Assembly: GCA_036867785.1 (NCBI GenBank) | Contig: CP145417.1 | Location: forward strand, 1,325,562-1,389,561 | Direction: 5' to 3' | DNA from: Plasmodiophora brassicae | Taxonomy: Eukaryota > Endomyxa: Phytomyxea > Phytomyxea > Plasmodiophorida | Length of the DNA: 64,000 nt | Shown: piece after piece, positions 11,436 through 24,753 of the stretch | How the letters are laid out: every line of letters begins with the position of its first letter | How positions within the stretch are numbered: the stretch's first letter is position 1 | Position numbers and translations under genes: made by a program | The notes under the pieces: model-generated | Told to the model about the DNA's origin: nothing | The model's database searches: none | What the model saw: only the letters and a program-made list of their open reading frames with translations

Positions 11436-13422
11436 TTAAACGTGGTGGCATTGGACGCAGTCGGCGTACTTCATTGATGCCAGCTGCAGATCCTTCAGAC
11501 GGCGCTGCACAGACGACGTTGTCAGCGACACGAGGCAGCACCACACAGAGCCGGTCGACCTTGAAACGAACGAGCGAGACGACCATAATGATGATCAGGG
11601 TGACACAGACGCCGGCCAGGACGTACGCGACGATCGAGCTGTCACGCGCTGGACGAACGCGCGCATCGGGTGGAGAACCCACCGGGTGGGTTACAGCCGA
11701 CGTCGACGATCTGGACGCCTTCACGGCCGCGACCGACTGGAACGCCTTCAATGCGACGCCCCCGGCGATGGCGGTCGATACGGTCGACACGATCCCTGGG
11801 TGGACACGGATGTTCAATCAGTACACGACATCCGGTCGACAATTAACGTCGCCGGCGCTGACCGGATCGGCGCTCCGGTTGGCCAGAAACGGGCACGTCT
11901 TTCCCGGGAATGGGAGCGGCGCGATACCCGACACCGTATCCGATCACTGAAGTGGCAGCCGCTGCCAGCAGACCAGCGCCCAGCACCTAAACAAAGCAGG
12001 CGTGATCTACTGTCAGTCATGTTGACGCGAGCACCCGGGCCGGACACGTCCGGTTCCGACCTGATTGCCACGCCTGCTGACAGCGGCCCGGGAGTCGTTG
12101 CTCGCACGGTCCAGCCGGGATTGCATGTCGGCCAGGTCTCGCTGGCACGCCTGCAGGCTTGCGTTGGTCCCGTGCATATCCAGCAGCAATCTCTTGACCT
12201 GCTCGTCCAAGTCCAGCGCGCGTTGCTCGTGCAGTTGGGCCTTGCGTATCGTCTCGTCCAAGAGACGTCCGTTATCGACGCCCCGGCTGGGCGCCTGTGC
12301 CACATCGCTGCCGCGAGCCGCGTTGTCCTTCGTCTGGCGATACTCCAGTTGGTCACCCTGGACTTGGGTGGCCAGCTGGCCGGTCGCTTCGGAACCCGAC
12401 ACGAACGCGGTAAGCGGATCCGCCTGCTGGTTTGCCAACGAACGGGCCAATGTCGTCTCCCGATCGTGAACCGTTGTCAAACCCGGTTCAATCGGGTTTT
12501 CCGGCGCCCAGTGCTCGTCGGCATCCCACTCTTCACGAGCGTTGTGGAAACCCACGTCTATCTCGTCATCCTCCGATATACCGACGCGAGTCGCGTCCGC
12601 CTTTGTGGTATCCTTTACACCAACTCGGCTGGACGACGCGGGGCCGGCGTGCCTGACGTCGACAGGCTGGCGGCACAGAACACAACGGTTAGCAGACAAT
12701 CCGGGAACACCAACGGTGCTCGTTTCGTGTCTGACATTAGTGGTTGCTCCAGGGTTGAGAATCTCACCAACGGCGTTGACGATGTTCTCCTTGAGGTGCG
12801 TAAGCTGTCCTGATCGGTCAGACCCGCGAACCTCCAGAACCAGAACAACGTACCAGGCCTTCGTTTGTGTCCATTGGATTCGGTCCACATATAGATGCGA
12901 CGGGCCGGAACAGCTCGAAAGGTAAGAGGGACTGGGCCAGGGTGAAATACGAGTCTGTCCAGGCGTTCCGGATCGGATCGGAAGATGAGGCGGTCCACAA
13001 CGGCTCCAGGCACTCTGCGACCTGCACCAGTCGACAATCAGGAGAAACGCTTCACTAGAGCCACCTGCTACGACGAACATGTTTCAGCGTGTTGATGTCT
13101 TTGACGACTTCCTTTCGGTCCACGAATGAGGTGACGGCCTGCATAAACCATCGGCGTCATTCAAACGTCGCGGATTGACGCTCGCTTCAATGCCAGGGGC
13201 GCCGATCACCTGCTTCAACTGGTTCGTGATGAAACCGTACTGCTCTTCAGGAACCAGCTTGGTCTTCATTGCGGCCACAATCGCGTCCGTGCATTCAAGG
13301 AGGGACTTGGCGCACTCGTAACGGATATCCTCATCGTCGTTCTCTGACCACGGATGGGCGTTCGCCGAAAGGCATAGCGCTGATAGCAATATGCAGACAG
13401 CCGCGGCCACCATCCACGACAT
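11436..13422 (-). CDS. Tandem surface-protein family, array copy 2 (type B)
   Basis: Exons 13422-13210, 12804-12061, 11986-11863, 11795-11560 and 11504-11436; the same exon lengths as copy 1 (461 residues). The exon 1 domain has KTKLVPEEQYGF, where type A has STLVPEEQYGF. Intron 1 is longer (405 nt) and carries a block not found in type A; its acceptor reads GATCAGGACAG, against GATCAGTACAG. Coding sequence of exons 2-5 is almost the same as copy 1, so the copies are recent or homogenised by gene conversion. Confidence 0.8.
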
Positions 13423-15251
13423 CGCTGGCGGAAACGTTCTCAGGACGACCGGGCCTCGTTCGCTTGTGGAGCTCAGCCGCACGCCCTCAAGGGCCGTCAG
13501 GCAGCATCAGGCTATATCAGGAGCGCATAATTCTAATTCGGGCATCCCCGCGCTGCGGCCAGAAATGACTTAGCAGACTCTGCCGGACGGCTTTGCCACA
13601 GACGTCGAAGTAACGTGGCGCAGAACGACGGCGAGGCGATCGCGGAATGTGGAGGTGCATCTCCCCGAAATCGGCAACGAACCTGTTGTCGTCGTCGTTG
13701 TCCGCCTTGTATGAGTGGTCGCACGGCCATTGCCTATGACCAATGTGGTAAGCCGAACAGAACAGATAGAAACCACTCCGAGAGACTATTGTACCGATTA
13801 CGAACCGGTCCGATTTTCATCTGACGCGAACTCGTGTATGACGTTGGAGCGCTGACAACACGGCCACGACTGGCCGTCATGCTTGTAGGGGCGGCGATGC
13901 AACCAGCAACGTTCAGGTCAAAGACGACAAAGTTCCCAACAAGGAACAGGAGATGATTCCAGCGACGAACTCGAGAGAATTTGCCTGTGGCAATACGTCG
14001 AGTTCATATGCGACTTCATCTCACGGGCAGGATATGAACCAGCGAATGAAACGGATCGCATTGTCAAATGTTCTAGTCAAGCATGCGCGCGCGACTGACG
14101 TACAGATATCGTAACGCGCCGGCTCGGGATAACGTCAGGCAAAGCGTCTTCCAAGAACCGACGCGCGTCACGATCAAACGTTCGTGGCTCAAAGCTTTCG
14201 AAATTGTCTTGAACAGGTGGAGACGTAGTACTGGAAGACTGTGATCCAGAATACAGCGCGGGCAGAAGCGAAACCGCCATTAATGAAGCGGAACGCAATT
14301 GCGAACGAAGGCGCGACGGCGAGGTCACTGGTCCACACCATGGCACAATGGACCTTCCATTCGAGATGGGTACTCCGGCTTGTCAACGTTGCCGGACACC
14401 CATACAACCAGCGCCGAGTTCATTGCCTAACGCTGATTACCCCGAGCCCGTTTCACATCCAGGGGCCGACCATAATAATTTCCATTAGGAGTCGTTATTG
14501 GCCGGCGCCCGAATTCCATTTCATCTGATTGAGGTATCAGAGGGAACCCACATTACCAGTCTTGGAAACGAGTTACCTGGACACTTGCCTTCGAGGTCAA
14601 ACGATTGTTATAGGGACGCCCTGGTGGTAGTGGCCTCGTAGGAAATCAGCACCAAATGTCATCTGGATTGTCAGCGACTTTGATGGTTCCTGGGAGACGT
14701 CCAGATAAACCAGTACAAAGGACCCCAGCGAAGGGTCCTCTCGTGTAGGTGCACCAAGCATCTAATCAAATGATGAGCGTTAGAGAAAACGATTATGCTG
14801 CGGGCAGGACACACCGATAGTGTGAATAGGGATGGTGGCACGATTGACTCCAGACGTGCCAGCGAATCGCGATCTTGCCAACAAGTAAATTCCACGCCTG
14901 TCTCTTGGAACGATTTCGCAAGCAACGTCGATTCCGCATGCAGAAATTCGAAGGCTGCCTTCCAGAAGACCACTGCGGGGGAGTTTGGACCAGATTTAAA
15001 CACGGGAGACAATACAGAGCTAGACTGGTGAAACCGATGCCTTTCACCATGGCCAAACCAAGGGGCCGGTTTTCGGCTTGACCGCCATCATCAGCCGCGC
15101 GCAATTCTAATTCTGGCATCACCCCTCGCCTCGGCGGGTGGCCTGCTGCCGGCAGGATAAGCAACGCCAATCGACAGTATTCATTCGGATAGTTTGAAAC
15201 GAAACACGCACTGGCCAGCTGACATGGACGTCTGCGCTGCCATGCATAGCC
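13423..15251. other. Array spacer, second copy
   Basis: Near-identical repeat of the 9584-11435 spacer, with the promoter motif at 13530-13547. A short segment near 13,730 is deleted relative to the first copy. Same possible minus-strand exons, no separate feature. Confidence 0.5.
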
Positions 15252-17158
15252 TTAAACGTGGTGGCATTGGACGCAGTCGGCGTACTTCATTGATGCCAGC
15301 TGCAGATCCTTCAGACGGCGCTGCACAGACGACGTTGTCAGCGACACGAGGCAGCACCACACAGAGCCGGTCGACCTTGAAACGAACGAGCGAGACGACC
15401 ATAATGATGATCAGGGTGACACAGACGCCGGCCAGGACGTACGCGACGATCGAGCTGTCACGCGCTGGACGAACGCGCGCATCGGGTGGAGAACCCACCG
15501 GGTGGGTTACAGCCGACGTCGACGATCTGGACGCCTTCACGGCCGCGACCGACTGGAACGCCTTCAATGCGACGCCCCCGGCGATGGCGGTCGATACGGT
15601 CGACACGATCCCTGGGTGGACACGGATGTTCAATCAGTACACGACATCCGGTCGACAATTAACGTCGCCGGCGCTGACCGGATCGGCGCTCCGGTTGGCC
15701 AGAAACGGGCACGTCTTTCCCGGGAATGGGAGCGGCGCGATACCCGACACCGTATCCGATCACTGAAGTGGCAGCCGCTGCCAGCAGACCAGCGCCCAGC
15801 ACCTAAACAACGCAGGCGTGATCTACTGTCAGTCATGTTGACGCGAGCACCCGGGCCGGACACGTCCGGTTCCGACCTGATTGCCACGCGTGCTGACAGC
15901 GGCCCGGGAGTCGTTGCTCGCACGGTCCAGCCGGGATTGCATGTCGGCCAGGTCTCGCTGGCACGCCTGCAGGCTTGCGTTGGTCCCGTGCATATCCAGC
16001 AGCAATCTCTTGACCTGCTCGTCCAAGTCCAGCGCGCGTTGCTCGTGCAGTTGGGCCTTGCGTATCGTCTCGTCCAAGAGACGTCCGTTATCGACGCCCC
16101 GGCTGGGCGCCTGTGCCACATCGCTGCCGCGAGCCGCGTTGTCCTTCGTCTGGCGATACTCCAGTTGGTCACCCTGGACTTGGGTGGCCAGCTGGCCGGT
16201 CGTTTCGGAACCCGACACGAACGCGGTAAGCGGATCCGCCTGCTGGTTTGCCAACGAACGGGCCAATGTCGTCTCCCGATCGTGAACCGTTGTCAAACCC
16301 GGTTCGATCGGGTTTTCCGGCGCCCTGTGCTCGTCGGCATCCCACTCTTCACGAGCGTCGTCGAACAGCTCGTCCATCTCGTCCTCCTCCGATATACCGA
16401 CTTCGAGAGCCGCGTCCGCCTTTGTGGTATCCTTTACACCAACTCGGCTGGACGACACCGGGACCGCGTGCCTGACGTCGACAGGCTGGAGGCACAGGAC
16501 ACAACGGTTAGCAGGCAATCCGGGAACACTAACAGTGCTCGTTTCGTGACTGACATTAGTGGTTGCTCCAGGGTTGAGAATCTCACCAACGGCGTTGACG
16601 ATGTTCTCCTTGAGGTGTGTAAGCTGTACTGATCGGTCAGACCCGCGAACCTCCGGAACCAGAACAACGTACCAGCCCTTCGTTTTCGACAATTGATTTC
16701 CGTGAGGAGCGCCGGTTACGTAAGGCGGTCCACAACGGCTCCAGGAACTCTGCGACCTGCACCAGTCGACAATCAGGAGAAACGCTTCATTAGAGCCACC
16801 TGCTACGACGAACATGTTTCAGCGTGTTGATGTCTTTGACGACGTCCTCTCGGTCCACGAATGCAGTGACGGCCTGCATAAACCATCGACGTCATTCAAA
16901 CGTCGCGGATTGACGGTCGCTTCAATGCCAGGGGGTGTCGCTCACCTGTTTCAACTGGTTCGTGATAAAACCGTACTGCTCTTCAGGAACCAGCGTGCTC
17001 TTCATTGCGGCCACAATCGCGTCCGTGCATTCAAGGAGGGACTTGGCGCACTCGTAACGGATATCCTCATCGTCGTTCTCTGACCACGGATGGGCGTTCG
17101 CCGAAAGGCATAGCGCTGATAGCAATATGCAGACAGCCGCGGCCACCATCCACGACAT
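15252..17158 (-). CDS. Tandem surface-protein family, array copy 3 (variant acidic region)
   Basis: Exons 17158-16946, 16623-15877, 15802-15679, 15611-15376 and 15320-15252; 462 residues. It is type A in intron 1, but its acidic segment differs: one codon is inserted and several residues change (ALEVGISEEDEMDELFDDA against TRVGISEDDEIDVGFHNA in the other copies). The change also touches the cysteine motif (VLCLQPV). Outside this roughly 60-residue block the protein is nearly identical to the others, so the change is concentrated in the predicted extracellular part. Confidence 0.8.
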
Positions 17159-19010
17159 CGCTGGCGGAAACGTTCTCAGGACGACCGGGCCTCGTTCGCG
17201 TGTGGAGCTCAGTCGCACGCCCTCAGGGGCCGTCAGGCAGCATCAGGCTATATCAGGAGCGCATAATTCTAATTCGGGCATCACCGCGCTGCGGCCAGAA
17301 ATGACTTACCTGAGCAGACTCTGCCGGACGGCTTTGCCACAGACGTTGAGGTAACGTGGCGCAGATCGACGGCGAAGCGATCGCGGAATGTGGAGGTGCA
17401 TCTCTTCGAAATCGGCAACGAACCTGTTGTCGTCGCCGTTGTCCGCCTTGTATGAGTGGTCGCACGGTTCGCCTAAGAAAGAACACCATTGCCTATGCCC
17501 ATGTGGTAAGCCGAACAGAACAGATAGAAACCATCCCAGAGATTATTGTACCGATTACGAGCCGTGGTCCGATTTGCATCTGACCCGAACTCGTGTATGA
17601 CGTTGGAGCGCTGACAGCACGGCCACGACTGGCCATCATGCTTGTAGGGGCGGCGATGCAACTAGCAACGTTCAGGTCAAAGACGACAAAGTTCCCAACA
17701 AGGAACAGGAGATGATTCCAGCGACGAACTCGAGAGAATTTGCCTGTGGCAATACGTCGAGTTCATATGCGACTTCATCTCACGGGCAGGATATGAACCA
17801 GCGAATGAAACGGATCGCATTGTCAAATGTTCTAGTCAAGCATGCGCGCGCGACTGACGTACAGATATCGTAACGCGCCGGCTCGGGATAACGTCAGGCA
17901 AAGCGTCTTCCAAGAACCGACGCGCGTCACGATCAAACGTTCGTGGCTCAAAGCTTTCGAAATTGTCTTGAACAGGTGGAGACGTAGTACTGGAAGACTG
18001 TGATCCAGAATACAGCGCGGGCAGAAGCGAAACCGCCATTAATGAAGCGGAACGCAATTGCGAACGAAGGCGCGACGGCGAGGTCACTGGTCCACACCAT
18101 GGCACAATGGACCTTCCATTCGAGATGGGTACTCCGGCTTGTCAACGTTGCCGGACACCCATACAACCAGCGCCGAGTTCATTGCCTAACGCTGATTACC
18201 CCGAGCCCGTTTCACATCCAGGGGCCGACCATAATAATTTCCATTAGGAGTCGTTATTGGCCGGCGCCCGAATTCCATTTCATCTGATTGAGGTATCAGA
18301 GGGAACCCACATTACCAGTCTTGGAAACGAGTTACCTGGACACTTGCCTTCGAGGTCAAACGATTGTTATAGGGACGCCCTGGTGGTAGTGGCCTCGTAG
18401 GAAATCAGCACCAAATGTCATCTGGATTGTCAGCGACTTTGATGGTTCCTGGGAGACGTCCAGATAAACCAGTACAAAGGACCCCAGCGAAGGGTCCTCT
18501 CGTGTAGGTGCACCAAGCATCTAATCAAATGATGAGCGTTAGAGAAAACGATTATGCTGCGGGCAGGACACACCGATAGTGTGAATAGGGATGGTGGCAC
18601 GATTGACTCCAGACGTGCCAGCGAATCGCGATCTTGCCAACAAGTAAATTCCACGCCTGTCTCTTGGAACGATTTCGCAAGCAACGTCGATTCCGCATGC
18701 AGAAATTCGAAGGCTGCCTTCCAGAAGACCACTGCGGGGGAGTTTGGACCAGATTTAAACACGGGAGACAATACAGAGCTAGACTGGTGAAACCGATGCC
18801 TTTCACCATGGCCAAACCAAGGGGCCGGTTTTCGGCTTGACCGCCATCATCAGCCGCGCGCAATTCTAATTCTGGCATCACCCCTCGCCTCGGCGGGTGG
18901 CCTGCTGCCGGCAGGATAAGCAACGCCAATCGACAGTATTCATTCGGATAGTTTGAAACGAAACACGCACTGGCCAGCTGACATGGACGTCTGCGCTGCC
19001 ATGCATAGCC
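17159..19010. other. Array spacer, third copy
   Basis: Repeat of the 9584-11435 spacer, closest to the first copy (type A promoter side). Nothing additional seen. Confidence 0.5.
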
Positions 19011-20914
19011 TTAAACGTGGTGGCATTGGACGCAGTCGGCGTACTTCATTGATGCCAGCTGCAGATCCTTCAGACGGCGCTGCACAGACGACGTTGTCAG
19101 CGACACGAGGCAGCACCACACAGAGCCGGTCGACCTTGAAACGAACGAGCGAGACGACCATAATGATGATCAGGGTGACACAGACGCCGGCCAGGACGTA
19201 CGCGACGATCGAGCTGTCACGCGCTGGACGAACGCGCGCATCGGGTGGAGAACCCACCGGGTGGGTTACAGCCGACGTCGACGATCTGGACGCCTTCACG
19301 GCCGCGACCGACTGGAACGCCTTCAATGCGACGCCCCCGGCGATGGCGGTCGATACGGTCGACACGATCCCTGGGTGGACACGGATGTTCAATCAGTACA
19401 CGACATCCGGTCGACAATTAACGTCGCCGGCGCTGACCGGATCGGCGCTCCGGTTGGCCAGAAACGGGCACGTCTTTCCCGGGAATGGGAGCGGCGCGAT
19501 ACCCGACACCGTATCCGATCACTGAAGTGGCAGCCGCTGCCAGCAGACCAGCGCCCAGCACCTAAACAAAGCAGGCGTGATCTACTGTCAGTCATGTTGA
19601 CGCGAGCACCCGGGCCGGACACGTCCGGTTCCGACCTGATTGCCACGCCTGCTGACAGCGGCCCGGGAGTCGTTGCTCGCACGGTCCAGCCGGGATTGCA
19701 TGTCGGCCAGGTCTCGCTGGCACGCCTGCAGGCTTGCGTTGGTCCCGTGCATATCCAGCAGCAATCTCTTGACCTGCTCGTCCAAGTCCAGCGCGCGTTG
19801 CTCGTGCAGTTGGGCCTTGCGTATCGTCTCGTCCAAGAGACGTCCGTTATCGACGCCCCGGCTGGGCGCCTGTGCCACATCGCTGCCGCGAGCCGCGTTG
19901 TCCTTCGTCTGGCGATACTCCAGTTGGTCACCCTGGACTTGGGTGGCCAGCTGGCCGGTCGCTTCGGAACCCGACACGAACGCGGTAAGCGGATCCGCCT
20001 GCTGGTTTGCCAACGAACGGGCCAATGTCGTCTCCCGATCGTGAACCGTTGTCAAACCCGGTTCAATCGGGTTTTCCGGCGCCCAGTGCTCGTCGGCATC
20101 CCACTCTTCACGAGCGTTGTGGAAACCCACGTCTATCTCGTCATCCTCCGATATACCGACGCGAGTCGCGTCCGCCTTTGTGGTATCCTTTACACCAACT
20201 CGGCTGGACGACGCGGGGCCGGCGTGCCTGACGTCGACAGGCTGGCGGCACAGAACACAACGGTTAGCAGACAATCCGGGAACACCAACGGTGCTCGTTT
20301 CGTGTCTGACATTAGTGGTTGCTCCAGGGTTGAGAATCTCACCAACGGCGTTGACGATGTTCTCCTTGAGGTGTGTAAGCTGTACTGATCGGTCAGACCC
20401 GCGAACCTCCGGAACCAGAACAACGTACCAGCCCTTCGTTTTCGACAATTGATTTCCGTGAGGAGCGCCGGTTACGTAAGGCGGTCCACAACGGCTCCAG
20501 GAACTCTGCGACCTGCACCAGTCGACAATCAGGAGAAACGCTTCATTAGAGCCACCTGCTACGACGAACATGTTTCAGCGTGTTGATGTCTTTGACGACG
20601 TCCTCTCGGTCCACGAATGCAGTGACGGCCTGCATAAACCATCGACGTCATTCAAACGTCGCGGATTGACGGTCGCTTCAATGCCAGGGGGTGTCGCTCA
20701 CCTGTTTCAACTGGTTCGTGATAAAACCGTACTGCTCTTCAGGAACCAGCGTGCTCTTCATTGCGGCCACAATCGCGTCCGTGCATTCAAGGAGGGACTT
20801 GGCGCACTCGTAACGGATATCCTCATCGTCGTTCTCTGACCACGGATGGGCGTTCGCCGAAAGGCATAGCGCTGATAGCAATATGCAGACAGCCGCGGCC
20901 ACCATCCACGACAT
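19011..20914 (-). CDS. Tandem surface-protein family, array copy 4
   Basis: Exons 20914-20702, 20379-19636, 19561-19438, 19370-19135 and 19079-19011; 461 residues, type A intron 1. Protein essentially identical to copy 1 in exons 1 and 2; the 3' part is identical to copies 2 and 5. It therefore reads as a mosaic of the two unit types, as expected from unequal crossing-over. Confidence 0.8.
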
Positions 20915-22766
20915 CGCTGGCGGAAACGTTCTCAGGACGACCGGGCCTCGTTCGCGTGTGGAGCTCAGTCGCACGCCCTCAGGGGCCGTCAGGCAGCATC
21001 AGGCTATATCAGGAGCGCATAATTCTAATTCGGGCATCACCGCGCTGCGGCCAGAAATGACTTACCTGAGCAGACTCTGCCGGACGGCTTTGCCACAGAC
21101 GTTGAGGTAACGTGGCGCAGATCGACGGCGAAGCGATCGCGGAATGTGGAGGTGCATCTCTTCGAAATCGGCAACGAACCTGTTGTCGTCGCCGTTGTCC
21201 GCCTTGTATGAGTGGTCGCACGGTTCGCCTAAGAAAGAACACCATTGCCTATGCCCATGTGGTAAGCCGAACAGAACAGATAGAAACCATCCCAGAGATT
21301 ATTGTACCGATTACGAGCCGTGGTCCGATTTGCATCTGACCCGAACTCGTGTATGACGTTGGAGCGCTGACAGCACGGCCACGACTGGCCATCATGCTTG
21401 TAGGGGCGGCGATGCAACTAGCAACGTTCAGGTCAAAGACGACAAAGTTCCCAACAAGGAACAGGAGATGATTCCAGCGACGAACTCGAGAGAATTTGCC
21501 TGTGGCAATACGTCGAGTTCATATGCGACTTCATCTCACGGGCAGGATATGAACCAGCGAATGAAACGGATCGCATTGTCAAATGTTCTAGTCAAGCATG
21601 CGCGCGCGACTGACGTACAGATATCGTAACGCGCCGGCTCGGGATAACGTCAGGCAAAGCGTCTTCCAAGAACCGACGCGCGTCACGATCAAACGTTCGT
21701 GGCTCAAAGCTTTCGAAATTGTCTTGAACAGGTGGAGACGTAGTACTGGAAGACTGTGATCCAGAATACAGCGCGGGCAGAAGCGAAACCGCCATTAATG
21801 AAGCGGAACGCAATTGCGAACGAAGGCGCGACGGCGAGGTCACTGGTCCACACCATGGCACAATGGACCTTCCATTCGAGATGGGTACTCCGGCTTGTCA
21901 ACGTTGCCGGACACCCATACAACCAGCGCCGAGTTCATTGCCTAACGCTGATTACCCCGAGCCCGTTTCACATCCAGGGGCCGACCATAATAATTTCCAT
22001 TAGGAGTCGTTATTGGCCGGCGCCCGAATTCCATTTCATCTGATTGAGGTATCAGAGGGAACCCACATTACCAGTCTTGGAAACGAGTTACCTGGACACT
22101 TGCCTTCGAGGTCAAACGATTGTTATAGGGACGCCCTGGTGGTAGTGGCCTCGTAGGAAATCAGCACCAAATGTCATCTGGATTGTCAGCGACTTTGATG
22201 GTTCCTGGGAGACGTCCAGATAAACCAGTACAAAGGACCCCAGCGAAGGGTCCTCTCGTGTAGGTGCACCAAGCATCTAATCAAATGATGAGCGTTAGAG
22301 AAAACGATTATGCTGCGGGCAGGACACACCGATAGTGTGAATAGGGATGGTGGCACGATTGACTCCAGACGTGCCAGCGAATCGCGATCTTGCCAACAAG
22401 TAAATTCCACGCCTGTCTCTTGGAACGATTTCGCAAGCAACGTCGATTCCGCATGCAGAAATTCGAAGGCTGCCTTCCAGAAGACCACTGCGGGGGAGTT
22501 TGGACCAGATTTAAACACGGGAGACAATACAGAGCTAGACTGGTGAAACCGATGCCTTTCACCATGGCCAAACCAAGGGGCCGGTTTTCGGCTTGACCGC
22601 CATCATCAGCCGCGCGCAATTCTAATTCTGGCATCACCCCTCGCCTCGGCGGGTGGCCTGCTGCCGGCAGGATAAGCAACGCCAATCGACAGTATTCATT
22701 CGGATAGTTTGAAACGAAACACGCACTGGCCAGCTGACATGGACGTCTGCGCTGCCATGCATAGCC
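20915..22766. other. Array spacer, fourth copy
   Basis: Repeat of the 9584-11435 spacer. Nothing additional seen. Confidence 0.5.
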
Positions 22767-24753
22767 TTAAACGTGGTGGCATTGGACGCAGTCGGCGTAC
22801 TTCATTGATGCCAGCTGCAGATCCTTCAGACGGCGCTGCACAGACGACGTTGTCAGCGACACGAGGCAGCACCACACAGAGCCGGTCGACCTTGAAACGA
22901 ACGAGCGAGACGACCATAATGATGATCAGGGTGACACAGACGCCGGCCAGGACGTACGCGACGATCGAGCTGTCACGCGCTGGACGAACGCGCGCATCGG
23001 GTGGAGAACCCACCGGGTGGGTTACAGCCGACGTCGACGATCTGGACGCCTTCACGGCCGCGACCGACTGGAACGCCTTCAATGCGACGCCCCCGGCGAT
23101 GGCGGTCGATACGGTCGACACGATCCCTGGGTGGACACGGATGTTCAATCAGTACACGACATCCGGTCGACAATTAACGTCGCCGGCGCTGACCGGATCG
23201 GCGCTCCGGTTGGCCAGAAACGGGCACGTCTTTCCCGGGAATGGGAGCGGCGCGATACCCGACACCGTATCCGATCACTGAAGTGGCAGCCGCTGCCAGC
23301 AGACCAGCGCCCAGCACCTAAACAAAGCAGGCGTGATCTACTGTCAGTCATGTTGACGCGAGCACCCGGGCCGGACACGTCCGGTTCCGACCTGATTGCC
23401 ACGCCTGCTGACAGCGGCCCGGGAGTCGTTGCTCGCACGGTCCAGCCGGGATTGCATGTCGGCCAGGTCTCGCTGGCACGCCTGCAGGCTTGCGTTGGTC
23501 CCGTGCATATCCAGCAGCAATCTCTTGACCTGCTCGTCCAAGTCCAGCGCGCGTTGCTCGTGCAGTTGGGCCTTGCGTATCGTCTCGTCCAAGAGACGTC
23601 CGTTATCGACGCCCCGGCTGGGCGCCTGTGCCACATCGCTGCCGCGAGCCGCGTTGTCCTTCGTCTGGCGATACTCCAGTTGGTCACCCTGGACTTGGGT
23701 GGCCAGCTGGCCGGTCGCTTCGGAACCCGACACGAACGCGGTAAGCGGATCCGCCTGCTGGTTTGCCAACGAACGGGCCAATGTCGTCTCCCGATCGTGA
23801 ACCGTTGTCAAACCCGGTTCAATCGGGTTTTCCGGCGCCCAGTGCTCGTCGGCATCCCACTCTTCACGAGCGTTGTGGAAACCCACGTCTATCTCGTCAT
23901 CCTCCGATATACCGACGCGAGTCGCGTCCGCCTTTGTGGTATCCTTTACACCAACTCGGCTGGACGACGCGGGGCCGGCGTGCCTGACGTCGACAGGCTG
24001 GCGGCACAGAACACAACGGTTAGCAGACAATCCGGGAACACCAACGGTGCTCGTTTCGTGTCTGACATTAGTGGTTGCTCCAGGGTTGAGAATCTCACCA
24101 ACGGCGTTGACGATGTTCTCCTTGAGGTGCGTAAGCTGTCCTGATCGGTCAGACCCGCGAACCTCCAGAACCAGAACAACGTACCAGGCCTTCGTTTGTG
24201 TCCATTGGATTCGGTCCACATATAGATGCGACGGGCCGGAACAGCTCGAAAGGTAAGAGGGACTGGGCCAGGGTGAAATACGAGTCTGTCCAGGCGTTCC
24301 GGATCGGATCGGAAGATGAGGCGGTCCACAACGGCTCCAGGCACTCTGCGACCTGCACCAGTCGACAATCAGGAGAAACGCTTCACTAGAGCCACCTGCT
24401 ACGACGAACATGTTTCAGCGTGTTGATGTCTTTGACGACTTCCTTTCGGTCCACGAATGAGGTGACGGCCTGCATAAACCATCGGCGTCATTCAAACGTC
24501 GCGGATTGACGCTCGCTTCAATGCCAGGGGCGCCGATCACCTGCTTCAACTGGTTCGTGATGAAACCGTACTGCTCTTCAGGAACCAGCTTGGTCTTCAT
24601 TGCGGCCACAATCGCGTCCGTGCATTCAAGGAGGGACTTGGCGCACTCGTAACGGATATCCTCATCGTCGTTCTCTGACCACGGATGGGCGTTCGCCGAA
24701 AGGCATAGCGCTGATAGCAATATGCAGACAGCCGCGGCCACCATCCACGACAT
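22767..24753 (-). CDS. Tandem surface-protein family, array copy 5 (type B)
   Basis: Exons 24753-24541, 24135-23392, 23317-23194, 23126-22891 and 22835-22767; 461 residues. It is the same type as copy 2, exactly 11,331 bases away, including the long intron 1. It is the first gene of the array in the direction of transcription. Upstream it has the promoter motif and a spacer that soon decays, so the array's 5' border lies just beyond it. Confidence 0.8.
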
